A DNA stretch of 64,000 bases from contig CAKTOX010000001.1 of the NCBI GenBank assembly GCA_934590355.1, positions 1 through 64,000 on the forward strand, read 5' to 3'. The notes beneath the pieces were generated by a model. It was not told the DNA's origin. It worked only from the letters and a program-made list of their open reading frames with translations, and did no database searches. The stretch comes from an uncultured Oscillospiraceae bacterium (GTDB lineage: Bacteria; Bacillota; Clostridia; Oscillospirales; Oscillospiraceae). Below, piece after piece: positions 40,611 through 48,123 of the stretch (within the stretch, counting starts at the first letter, position 1; each line of letters begins with the position of its first letter). The position numbers and the translations under genes were made by a program.

Positions 40611-41504
40611 TCAAATGATATATTCCTCGCCGGCAAAGCCGGTGACCTCGCTCTTGCCGGGAAGCTGGGTAAGAGGCGGATAGAGCTTGAGCGAGGCGCG
40701 CTCGAGCGCAGCCTTGAGCTCGCAAAGCTCGTCCTCCTGCATATGCCCTACGCTCTTTTCGAGCGCGGGGTGCATTCCGTCGCCGCACACGAGGCTGAGC
40801 CTTAGTACCTCCCTGCGAAGGTTCTCAAGATACTTCCTGCCGAGCTGCGCCGATTTTTCCAGCGCTTCATATTCCGCGGCGTAGCCTTTGCCCGCCTCGG
40901 TCTCGACGAAGCTCTTGATAACGCCCGCGCTGCGCTGCGCGGGTACCGCAACGAAGCTCCATTCGTACGCATCGACCGCGCCCGTAAGTATCGCGCAGCA
41001 CGTTTTGCCGCCGTAGCTCGTGCCCTTAACGTGGCTGCACTGTCCGAGCTCCGAGCCGCAGATGCTGCAAATGCTTTTTGCGACCGAGCAGCCTATGCTC
41101 GTTTCGCGCTTGATGCCGCCGTCTATCTGCGCGATGAGCTCCGCGTTTGCCTCGGTGCGCAGCATATACGCATAGCCCTTGAGGTAAACGTAGTCCTCGC
41201 CGCAGGTCGTGGTCCTGCCCTTTTCGGTGACGAGCTGCGTTCTGTAAATTCGCGCGACCTGATTATCGCTGCGCCAATCGTGGTCGCAGATGCCGGTCGC
41301 GCCGACGAAAAGCTCGCCCAGCTCGCGCAGTGTCGCCACCGAAAATCGCTCGCAGTCGCGGTCTACCTCGTTGTCGCAAAGCAGCACCGAAAAGGTGTAA
41401 ACGTCCTCGGCGCGAAGCTCGGACTTGGCAAAGGCGTTTATTGCCGAAAGCTCCTCGCCGGTGCAGCATGAAGCCACCGCCGAACCGTCTTTAATGATCT
41501 TCAT
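40611..41504 (-). CDS. Phage prohead protease with Cys-rich insert
   Basis: 297 residues. Protease part: YTFSVLLCDNEVDRDCERFS, FVGATGICDHDW (likely catalytic His region), KRETSIGCSVAKS (likely Ser). It contains a zinc-type cluster CSICGSELGQCSH and the family phrase DAYEWSFVAVPAQRSAGVIK. Expected to process capsid subunits or scaffold. The helical C-terminal 90 residues may serve as an internal scaffold. ATG 41504 has GGAAGAAGG inside the portal gene end, which it overlaps by 14 bases. Confidence 0.75.
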   Translation of the reverse strand: MKIIKDGSAVASCCTGEELSAINAFAKSELRAEDVYTFSVLLCDNEVDRDCERFSVATLRELGELFVGATGICDHDWRSDNQVARIYRTQLVTEKGRTTTCGEDYVYLKGYAYMLRTEANAELIAQIDGGIKRETSIGCSVAKSICSICGSELGQCSHVKGTSYGGKTCCAILTGAVDAYEWSFVAVPAQRSAGVIKSFVETEAGKGYAAEYEALEKSAQLGRKYLENLRREVLRLSLVCGDGMHPALEKSVGHMQEDELCELKAALERASLKLYPPLTQLPGKSEVTGFAGEEYII

Positions 41505-42651
41505 TCTTGCTTTTTCCTTCTTCCCAATAGATTTTTTCCTTCTGCGCGATGTAAAGCTGCGCCTTTGCCTCCTCCACCGCATTCTGAAGGTTAATGCTCT
41601 CCCACTCGATGTGCATACCGCAGGCATAGCCGTGCATACTCAGCCACATTCGGCAGATCTTTTCGAGCACCGGCGTCACGCTGCGGCGAATGGCGCCGAG
41701 CTCGCTCGTCATGAGATCCGCCTGCTGCGCGCTCATGCGCTCCGTCGTTGACCAGTTGAGTCCGAGCAGAAACGGCGGGATGCCCGTGCGGGCTATGAGC
41801 TGCTCAAGTATCTGACGCACCGGCACCTCGCTGTCGAGTATCTGGTTATCCGCGCCTATGACCTTGATGTCCACGTCGCCCACCGCGACGAAATCGCGCA
41901 CCGCGCCGCTTTTGCCGCTCTGCATCGCCGCCGACCACTCCGAGGCTATCTGCTGCGCCCGCTCCTGAGCCGAGAAGCGGTCGATAACGTCGCCCTGCGG
42001 CTTATAGATGACCGCAAACCTGACGTTGCCCGCGCGCTCCCAATTGACTCCGAGCGACTGGTATATCTTCAGCAGTATCCCGCACAAAAACGGCATACTG
42101 CGCAGCATGGACACGCCGTAGGGGGAGTCCGATTCGGGGTTAAACGGCGTAAACAGCAGCAGATTTTGATACTTAAACGGCACGACGCAGCCCCGCTCAT
42201 CCGTGCTGCACAGCTCGAAATCCAGGGGGCTTTCGCCCTCGCGCACCTGCACCTCGGCAACGTTTCCGCACAGCACCGCCTCAATGTCGCGGTTGCCGCG
42301 CACTACGATCTCGCCGACCGCGCTGCCGCAGGTTATCATGGAGTTGAGATACGCGGTAAGGAAGTTATTAAGCCCCACCTGACCTCTGCCGACGTTCACC
42401 GTTTTTATGAACTCGTTGAGCTCCGCCTGCGCTTTTTTGTCCGTGCAGCGTGCCTCGAAGCCGCCGGTGAGCCTCACGATCTTCAGTATCGCGGCGTCCA
42501 CCACCGGCACCGCCTCACGGATCATGCGGTAGAGCCGAGTTTCGGTGCTGCCCAGCGGCACATAGCCGTCCAGAAGGGAGAACGGATGCTTTTCGCCGCC
42601 GCGTATCTGCGTGACCGGCAGCGCCGCCTTCTGTTTTGAAAAAAATTTCAT
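41491..42651 (-). CDS. Phage portal protein
   Basis: 386 residues. Portal features: TRLYRMIREAVPVVDAAILK, a central YQNLLLFTPFNPESDSPYGV segment, a GILLKIYQSLGVNWERAGN stem region and IARTGIPPFLLGLNWSTTER near the crown. Twelve copies would form the DNA entry ring. It lies directly after the terminase large subunit gene, only four bases apart. Confidence 0.82.
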   Translation of the reverse strand: MKFFSKQKAALPVTQIRGGEKHPFSLLDGYVPLGSTETRLYRMIREAVPVVDAAILKIVRLTGGFEARCTDKKAQAELNEFIKTVNVGRGQVGLNNFLTAYLNSMITCGSAVGEIVVRGNRDIEAVLCGNVAEVQVREGESPLDFELCSTDERGCVVPFKYQNLLLFTPFNPESDSPYGVSMLRSMPFLCGILLKIYQSLGVNWERAGNVRFAVIYKPQGDVIDRFSAQERAQQIASEWSAAMQSGKSGAVRDFVAVGDVDIKVIGADNQILDSEVPVRQILEQLIARTGIPPFLLGLNWSTTERMSAQQADLMTSELGAIRRSVTPVLEKICRMWLSMHGYACGMHIEWESINLQNAVEEAKAQLYIAQKEKIYWEEGKSKNEDH

Positions 42652-42655
42652 GTTC

Positions 42656-43894
42656 CTACCTTTCTACCCACACTGCGCCTATGCTCCGTGCGGATCTTGT
42701 GATGCCTGCGGCGAAGTAGCGAATATCGTCCATCGCGTGATCGTGCTGCTTTACGGGAGCCTCCCTGCCCGAGCGCTCGTCCCAGCGATACTCGTAAAAC
42801 TCGCGCAGCGCGTCGGTGCAGCCCCTGCATATCCTGATGCGCCCGCTCTTGAGATAGGAGGCTGTCAGCCTTATACCGCGCAGCACGTCGTTTTCCGCCT
42901 TTTCGGTGCGATAGCCCGCGCGGGTGAGCGCCTCGATAAAGCTCGCGGCGGAGGGATCGACGATGATTTTCTCCGGCACGATGTCGCCGCACAGCTCCCG
43001 CATCGCCTCGACATACTCCTCATCGGTCTTTTGACAGCCGTTTTTCCTGCCGTCGTAGTAGTATTCTCGCAGGCGGTACCAGCTTTCGCCGAACTCGCCC
43101 CAAAGCCCGAAGGAGCTCGGATTTTTCGTGCCGTAGTCGCAGGATACGATGTATTGGCTGCATTTTTCCGGCGCGTCGCACAGCATATCCTCGGTGAAAA
43201 AGTCATACACCCTGCCCTCGGGCAGCACCCACTGCCCCAGAATAAATCGGCGGTAAAAATCGCCGCTGTACATTCTTTTGTAGCGGTCTATGATCTTTTT
43301 CGACAAAGACGGATTGTCCTCGAGCGTAAAATGGATATACAGCGCTCGCCTTTCATCGGCCTTTTGGATCCACTCGCGGTAAAACCAATGCTGCGGGCTT
43401 TCAGGATTGCAGTTAAACCAGAGCTTGCTGCCGCCAACGGAGCATCTTGCGCAGGCCTGCTCCACGAATGAGCGCGGCATTAAAACCACCTCGTCGAGCA
43501 GCGCTCCGGCAAGAGTCACGCCCTGAATGAGCGAGCTTGAGCTCTCGTCCCTGCCGCCGAAGAGATAGAATCGGTTCGTCCTGCCCATGTAGCCTATCTC
43601 CACGACGCCCTTGGAAACAAGGTCGCGCACCTGAAAGCCGATATCGCGCAGCACCGGAAGCAGCGGCTCGAGCATATTGCGCCTTATGCTGCCCTTCGCC
43701 TTGCCGCAAATGCCGAAGGCCTGCCCGTCAAATCTGCGCATGGCCCAGCACACGAAGGATATGCCCATGCACAGGGTCTTGCCCGAGCGCACCGCGCCGT
43801 CGCAGATGACGGCGTCGAGCTCACGATAGGGCGAGGAGTCGCTCCACCAGGAAAGCGCCGTGAGCTGGGTGCGGGAGAAAAAATCAAACTCCAT
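42656..43894 (-). CDS. Phage terminase large subunit (PBSX type)
   Basis: 412 residues. ATPase: Walker A CDGAVRSGKTLCMG (about 25-38), Walker B GALLDEV, coupling motif NCNPESPQHWFYREW. Nuclease: VSCDYGTKNPSSFGLW, IIVDPSAASF and HAMDDIRYF supply three acidic metal ligands. All catalytic residues are kept, so packaging activity is plausible. ATG 43894 lies inside the end of the small-subunit gene, with a GGGGGAAG ribosome site. Confidence 0.88.
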   Translation of the reverse strand: MEFDFFSRTQLTALSWWSDSSPYRELDAVICDGAVRSGKTLCMGISFVCWAMRRFDGQAFGICGKAKGSIRRNMLEPLLPVLRDIGFQVRDLVSKGVVEIGYMGRTNRFYLFGGRDESSSSLIQGVTLAGALLDEVVLMPRSFVEQACARCSVGGSKLWFNCNPESPQHWFYREWIQKADERRALYIHFTLEDNPSLSKKIIDRYKRMYSGDFYRRFILGQWVLPEGRVYDFFTEDMLCDAPEKCSQYIVSCDYGTKNPSSFGLWGEFGESWYRLREYYYDGRKNGCQKTDEEYVEAMRELCGDIVPEKIIVDPSAASFIEALTRAGYRTEKAENDVLRGIRLTASYLKSGRIRICRGCTDALREFYEYRWDERSGREAPVKQHDHAMDDIRYFAAGITRSARSIGAVWVER

Positions 43895-44210
43895 TCGGCT
43901 TTTCTTCCCCCAGCATCGCCGCCGAGCGGTCAAGAGCGTCGTAGAAGCCTCCGTCCCTTGCCGTCTGCTGCGCCGCGGCTGCGGCATTGAGCTCGATAAG
44001 CTCCCTTATTATCGACAGCTTGTTTACGAACTTCAGCTCCACCTCTCCCTTCGGCCCGCGTTTTATCTCGCTCAGCAGCGAAAGATCGAGCCCCTCCAGC
44101 TCGGAGATGTCCCCGGTCTCGAGATAAAGCAGCTTCACGGCGTCGTTCGGCGAGGACACCGCAAGCTTTTCGAGAAGCTTATCCGCATAGGCGGACTTTT
44201 TTCTGTTCAT
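43884..44210 (-). CDS. Putative terminase small subunit
   Basis: 108 residues, helical (SAYADKLLEKLAVSSPNDAV at the start, FVNKLSIIRELIELNAAAAA later). Assigned as TerS because it directly precedes and overlaps terL by 11 bases; no clear DNA-binding HTH is visible. GAGAGGTG is six bases before the ATG. First gene of the cassette. Confidence 0.68.
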   Translation of the reverse strand: MNRKKSAYADKLLEKLAVSSPNDAVKLLYLETGDISELEGLDLSLLSEIKRGPKGEVELKFVNKLSIIRELIELNAAAAAQQTARDGGFYDALDRSAAMLGEEKPNGV

Positions 44211-44249
44211 TGCAAATCACCTCTCACCCATAGGCTGTTTTCGGGCGAA

Positions 44250-44271
44250 ACTTGTACGTTTGCGTACAAGT
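44250..44271. promoter_or_regulatory. 22-bp palindrome upstream of the phage-type cassette
   Basis: ACTTGTACG-TTTG-CGTACAAGT, perfect 9-bp arms, 40 bases before the first gene. No convincing housekeeping -35/-10 pair lies between it and the gene, so it may bind an activator or repressor. Confidence 0.65.
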
Positions 44272-44314
44272 AAAAAATACGCAGCCGAAAATTTTCTTCG
44301 ACTGCGCATTTTTA
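44272..44314. terminator. Bidirectional terminator before the phage-type cassette
   Basis: A 13-bp stem with two mismatches (44277-44289 with 44297-44309), A6 on the left and T5 on the right. It would block read-through into the cassette from the 6S-like gene. Confidence 0.7.
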
Positions 44315-44380
44315 ATCTACAATGATTTATATTTAGCTTTATATTCTGTTTTGATGCCTTTTTGCCGTATTATAAGCCGC

Positions 44381-44413
44381 AAAAAATCCCGACGGCTCAA
44401 AAAGCCATCGGGA
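44381..44413 (-). terminator. Terminator of the 6S-like RNA gene
   Basis: TCCCGACGGCT / AGCCATCGGGA around CAAAA (one mismatch); on the minus strand it ends in T6. Confidence 0.82.
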
Positions 44414-44423
44414 AAACGGGCGT

Positions 44424-44598
44424 AAAAAGCCCCGCCGCGCCGTTGGGGTCCGGTTATAACCTGCACAAAGTAGCAGGTGGGTCGCCTAAGCTCTGTTTCA
44501 CTGCTTCCAACTTCCGACTTAGAGCCGGGAGGCCTGCAATCCGCAGATTCAAATCAGCATCCCTTATTAGAAATGTGGGTTTAACGGACCTTTAAGTC
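44424..44598 (-). ncRNA. ssrS: 6S RNA-like non-coding RNA
   Basis: A non-coding stretch of about 175 bases that folds like 6S RNA, read on the minus strand. The ends pair (GGTCCGTTA near 44590 with TAACCGGACC near 44450); a central bubble has the small 3' hairpin ACCTGC/GCAGGT; a long interrupted arm (TCTAA/TTAGG, GCTG/CAGAGC, CTGC/GCAG) leads to an apical CCGGCT/AGTCGG stem. 6S RNA mimics an open promoter and binds RNA polymerase. Exact ends are estimated. An SRP RNA was considered because of GGAAGCAG, but the rest does not fit. Confidence 0.65.
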
Positions 44599-44654
44599 AA
44601 TATGACACCGCGTACACGGCAGGGTGTGTTATTAAATTTCGGAACAAACCGCGA

Positions 44655-44936
44655 TCACTCTTCGTCTTCTGCTTCAAAGACGGTCATGAACATCTCGTGC
44701 ACCTGCTGGAGCTTATCGTCATCGTCGATAGACTCAAACAGCTCCTCGCCGTTTTCGTCAACCGTGACGCTCAGAAGGATAAGACCGTAATCGGGGTCAT
44801 CCTCGTCCATATCCGTCGGCAGGAATGCCGAAAAGGTCTCGCCGTTATAATCTATCGTATCGAGCAGCTCAAGCTCGAACTCATTGCCTTCATCGTCTAC
44901 TATGGTGATAAAATCGTTGCCGAAATCTTCGCTCAT
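44655..44936 (-). CDS. DUF1292 family protein (YrzB-like)
   Basis: 93 residues, very acidic. Family pattern FITIVDDEGNEFELELLDTI and LILLSVTVDENGEELFESID. DUF1292 proteins are small, widespread in Firmicutes and usually follow the Holliday-junction resolvase gene ruvX; that neighbour is not present here. Function unknown. AGGAGGAC precedes the ATG. Confidence 0.88.
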   Translation of the reverse strand: MSEDFGNDFITIVDDEGNEFELELLDTIDYNGETFSAFLPTDMDEDDPDYGLILLSVTVDENGEELFESIDDDDKLQQVHEMFMTVFEAEDEE

Positions 44937-45005
44937 AATTTTGTCCTCCTATGTGGTTGTGCTTTTATTTTACCCCACACGGAAGCATAAATCAAGGAAT
45001 ATTTG

Positions 45006-45326
45006 TCACGATCCGAGATCCTCAAGCAGTGACATCAGTTCCGTCCTATCCCGCGCTGGTATCCCGCTGCGCAGTTTTTCGCGGTCAAAGTCGTTGAGCG
45101 TTGCCGTTTCAATGTCCGTCAGGCTCGTCGGAGTGTCGCCGCGCCCCTCGAAAACCGCGATATAGCCCTGCCAGTCGCGCAGCAGATATCCGTTATCCTC
45201 GGGCATATCCACGCTCGCCGTATCGGCTGCGGGAACGCTTCGCGGTGCCGTGAGAGCCGCAGCGCACAGTATTACGGCGCATATTGCAAGAAAGCCCGTC
45301 AGCAGCTTTTTAAACGTGTTTTTCAC
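45006..45326 (-). CDS. BofC C-terminal-domain-like exported protein
   Basis: 106 residues: a signal-type N-terminus (TFKKLLTGFLAICAVILCAA), then a domain with the BofC-like pattern YLLRDWQGYIAVFEG...LNDFDREKLRSGIPARDRTEL. BofC of Bacillus is a forespore protein that delays pro-sigma-K processing by inhibiting SpoIVB; this shorter protein may act outside the membrane on envelope proteins. Start GTG 45326, with AAAGGAGAG about 11 bases upstream. Confidence 0.72.
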   Translation of the reverse strand: MKNTFKKLLTGFLAICAVILCAAALTAPRSVPAADTASVDMPEDNGYLLRDWQGYIAVFEGRGDTPTSLTDIETATLNDFDREKLRSGIPARDRTELMSLLEDLGS

Positions 45327-45535
45327 CTTGTTTCACTCTCCTTTCGGATAATTATTCCCCGCGGGACAAAAAACAAACCTGCGCGGCGCAAAACTTTACA
45401 AATTATCCACTCCTACTTGACATAGGATGATATAATAATAGTTCAGTTAGAATTGAGTTTTTATGCCCAATCCCAATATAGCTTTGATTTTGAATTTTGA
45501 CACATAAAACACACGCAGGGAGGTGTGCCCCACTA

Positions 45536-47692
45536 ATGAATATCGCTAAAGAGCCCAACACCGAAAAGCACGGCAGCGGCAAGGCTGCAAGCGTTCTGAG
45601 GATAATCGGGACGATATTGCTCATCGGCGTCGTCACGGGACTGATATTCGTCTGCATCTTCGCTTTCTACGTCAAGACCTGCATCACTCCGAGCCTTGAC
45701 CTTGACCTGAACGATTTCACGCTCAAGCAATCAAGCATCATCTATTATTTCGACTCAAACGGAGATGCGCAAAAGCTGACGACGGTGCAAAGCAGCGAAA
45801 ACCGCATCTGGGTAGACGGCGATCAGATACCGCAGTATATGAAGGACGCGCTCGTTGCCATCGAGGACAAGCGTTTTTACACACACAACGGCGTTGACTG
45901 GTTCCGCACCGCACACGCGGCACTGAATATGTTCACCGGCGGCTCGACCTTCGGCGGCTCGACGATAACCCAGCAGCTCATAAAAAACCTCACTCAGCAG
46001 GACGATATAACGGTGCAGCGCAAGCTGCTTGAGATATTCCAGGCGCTCGACCTTGAGAAAAACTACGACAAGGAAAAGATCCTTGAGTATTATCTCAACA
46101 CCGTTTACTTCGGCGAGGGCTGCTACGGCGTTCAGACCGCGGCGCAGACCTATTTCGGCAAGGACGCAAAGGATCTGAGCGTTGCCGAGGCCGCGTCCAT
46201 CGTCGGAATCACAAACCTGCCGACGTATTACGACCCGTTTTACAGCGTTGAAAACAACAAGGAGCGTCAGGAAAACGTCCTGCGCGAAATGTATAAGCAG
46301 GGCTATATAAAGACAAAGGAGGAGTACGAGCAGGCGGTCAGCGAGGAGCTTGACTTCGTGCGCGGTGAAAACGAGCCGCGCGGCACGAGCCCGTACACCT
46401 ATTACGAGGAGGTCGTCCTCTCCGACGTCATTTCCGACCTTGCCGAGGCAAAGGGCATCAGCCGCAAGGCGGCAAGCCAGCTCGTTCACAACGCCGGCTA
46501 TGAGATATATGCCTGCATCGACCCCGACATTCAGGCGAAGGTCGATGCCGTGTACACGAATCTTGAGGAGCTGCCCAAAGCCCGCAACGGCTCTAAGACG
46601 CAGCTTCAGAGTGCCATCGTCATCATTGACCAGTACACGGGCGAGATAAAAGCCCTCTCCGGCGGCACGGGGATCAAGACCATAAGCTACGGTCTGAACA
46701 GAGCCACCGACACCACAAGACCCCCCGGATCGTCCATTAAGCCCATCGCGGTCTACGGCCCCGCGGTCGAATACGGGCTCATCTCCCCCTCGACGCTGGT
46801 TCTTGACGAAAGCGAGGATCACGTTAAGCTTGCGCACACCTCGTGGTATCCGAAGAACTCTCCGGACACCTACGACGGCGTTATTACGATAACTACCGCG
46901 CTTCAGAAGTCCAAGAACACCGTCGCCGCGCAGATAATGGATAAGCTCACCCCCTCGGCGGCGCTTGAATTCATGCGCTCGCGTCTGGGCGTGACGAGTC
47001 TTATCGACGCGGACGCGGACTACGCGGCAATGGCGCTGGGCGAGCCTCACTACGGCATAACCGTGCGTGAGATGGCTCAGGCATACACCGCTCTTGCAAA
47101 CGACGGCGTTTTCACCTATTCCCGAAGCTATTCCATGGTCAAGGATCGCAGCGGCAAGATAATTCTCGACAATCAGCCGAGAACCGTTCAGGCATTCACG
47201 CAGAATACCGCCCGCACCATGACCTATATGCTCAACAATGCAGCCACCTACGGCACCGGCTCCGAGTCCCGCCTTGACAATATGCCCGTCGCCGGCAAGA
47301 CCGGTACGACGAGCGCAAACCGCGACCGCTGGTTCTGCGGCTACACGCCGTATTACACCTGCGCCGTGTGGACCGGCTACGATACGCCCGAGCGTATGTC
47401 CTTCTACGGCAACCCCGCAACTCAGATCTGGCAGAAGGTCATGGCCTCCGTGCACGAGGGTCTTGAGTACAAGGACTTCAATATGTTAACAGGCGGCGCG
47501 CCGACAGGCATCTTCGGAACAAAGGAGGAGCTTGAGGATCAGGCGCTGACGGAGGAAGAACGCAAGCAGAAGGAAGAGGAAGAAAAGAAGAAGCAGGAAG
47601 AGGAAGAAAAGAAAAATCAGGACAGCAATAACGGCGGCAATAACGGCAGCACCATTGATGACATTTTCTCGAGCTTCCGCGATCTGTTTTGA
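45536..47692 (+). CDS. Class A penicillin-binding protein (PBP1A type)
   Basis: 718 residues: cytoplasmic start, membrane helix (about 20-45), GT51 glycosyltransferase (EDKRFYTHNGVDW with catalytic Glu, GGSTITQQLIKN, KEKILEYYLNTVYFG) and transpeptidase (SSIK after RPPG, SKN, AGKTGTTS). It polymerises and crosslinks peptidoglycan outside the membrane. The C-terminal 45 residues are a charged Glu/Lys/Gln run followed by an Asn/Gly-rich end. ATG 45536 is chosen for the GGGAGGTG upstream. Confidence 0.95.
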   Translation: MNIAKEPNTEKHGSGKAASVLRIIGTILLIGVVTGLIFVCIFAFYVKTCITPSLDLDLNDFTLKQSSIIYYFDSNGDAQKLTTVQSSENRIWVDGDQIPQYMKDALVAIEDKRFYTHNGVDWFRTAHAALNMFTGGSTFGGSTITQQLIKNLTQQDDITVQRKLLEIFQALDLEKNYDKEKILEYYLNTVYFGEGCYGVQTAAQTYFGKDAKDLSVAEAASIVGITNLPTYYDPFYSVENNKERQENVLREMYKQGYIKTKEEYEQAVSEELDFVRGENEPRGTSPYTYYEEVVLSDVISDLAEAKGISRKAASQLVHNAGYEIYACIDPDIQAKVDAVYTNLEELPKARNGSKTQLQSAIVIIDQYTGEIKALSGGTGIKTISYGLNRATDTTRPPGSSIKPIAVYGPAVEYGLISPSTLVLDESEDHVKLAHTSWYPKNSPDTYDGVITITTALQKSKNTVAAQIMDKLTPSAALEFMRSRLGVTSLIDADADYAAMALGEPHYGITVREMAQAYTALANDGVFTYSRSYSMVKDRSGKIILDNQPRTVQAFTQNTARTMTYMLNNAATYGTGSESRLDNMPVAGKTGTTSANRDRWFCGYTPYYTCAVWTGYDTPERMSFYGNPATQIWQKVMASVHEGLEYKDFNMLTGGAPTGIFGTKEELEDQALTEEERKQKEEEEKKKQEEEEKKNQDSNNGGNNGSTIDDIFSSFRDLF

Positions 47693-47708
47693 GTAAGGAG
47701 GAAAAACT

Positions 47709-47993
47709 TTGGCTAATAAACCGCTTGAATACAAAGGCCACCCCCTTCAGAGGGCAGGCAACATAGTTTATTACGGCAGCATGGCGGATAAATACATCAT
47801 CATGCTCCAGATCATGGACACGAAAAAGGTAAAAGACCTTGATGTTGCGACAAAGGTTTCCGTTCAGCTCCAGCTCACCGATTCGGCAGTGAAATCACGC
47901 GACCGGATAGTTAAGAAAAGCGAGAAGGACGGCTTTTGGGCGGCGATGGATGTCGCCAGCGTATGGCTCGACAGAGCGCTTGCAAATAAATAA
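47709..47993 (+). CDS. Small conserved-looking protein, unknown
   Basis: 94 residues, one compact domain: a beta-rich first half (PLQRAGNIVYYGSMADKYII, KVSVQLQLTDSAVKSRDRIV) and a closing helix (DGFWAAMDVASVWLDRALAN). TTG start with AAGGAGG seven bases upstream. It follows the PBP gene by 16 bases and shares its terminator, so it is probably cotranscribed. I do not recognise the family. Confidence 0.72.
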   Translation: MANKPLEYKGHPLQRAGNIVYYGSMADKYIIMLQIMDTKKVKDLDVATKVSVQLQLTDSAVKSRDRIVKKSEKDGFWAAMDVASVWLDRALANK

Positions 47994-47997
47994 TTTT

Positions 47998-48024
47998 AAG
48001 GAGCAGCGAGAGCTGCTCCTTTGT
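47998..48024 (+). terminator. Terminator after the PBP1A unit
   Basis: AAGGAGCAGC / GCTGCTCCTT around GAGA, then a short T-rich run. Confidence 0.75.
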
Positions 48025-48027
48025 TAT

Positions 48028-48043
48028 AATTGTGACGACAATT
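48028..48043. promoter_or_regulatory. Palindrome upstream of the decarboxylase operon
   Basis: AATTGT-GACG-ACAATT, perfect 6-bp arms, about 35 bases before the likely -10 box. Confidence 0.4.
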
Positions 48044-48078
48044 TTGCCTAAAATAGATATAGAATTTATAAGTAAATA

Positions 48079-48087
48079 TGTTATACT
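48079..48087 (+). promoter_or_regulatory. Extended -10 promoter of the decarboxylase operon
   Basis: TG-T-TATACT (48079-48087). An alternative is TTGCCT (48044-48049) 17 bases before TATAAG (48067-48072). Confidence 0.45.
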
Positions 48088-48123
48088 GTAAAATGATAAA
48101 AATTTTTTAACTGGGAGGAAAAA

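Noticed and set aside
35797..44210. Contractile injection system or bacteriocin (tailocin)
   Set aside because: Terminase, portal, protease and capsid genes are present and sheath genes are absent, the opposite of a tailocin.
44424..44598. SRP RNA, suggested by GGAAGCAG
   Set aside because: The S-domain loop around it does not fit, while the end pairing, bubble and 3' hairpin fit 6S RNA better.
45755..47455. 566-codon open frame opposite the class A PBP gene
   Set aside because: Shadow frame made possible by GC-rich third positions; the plus strand encodes all PBP motifs.
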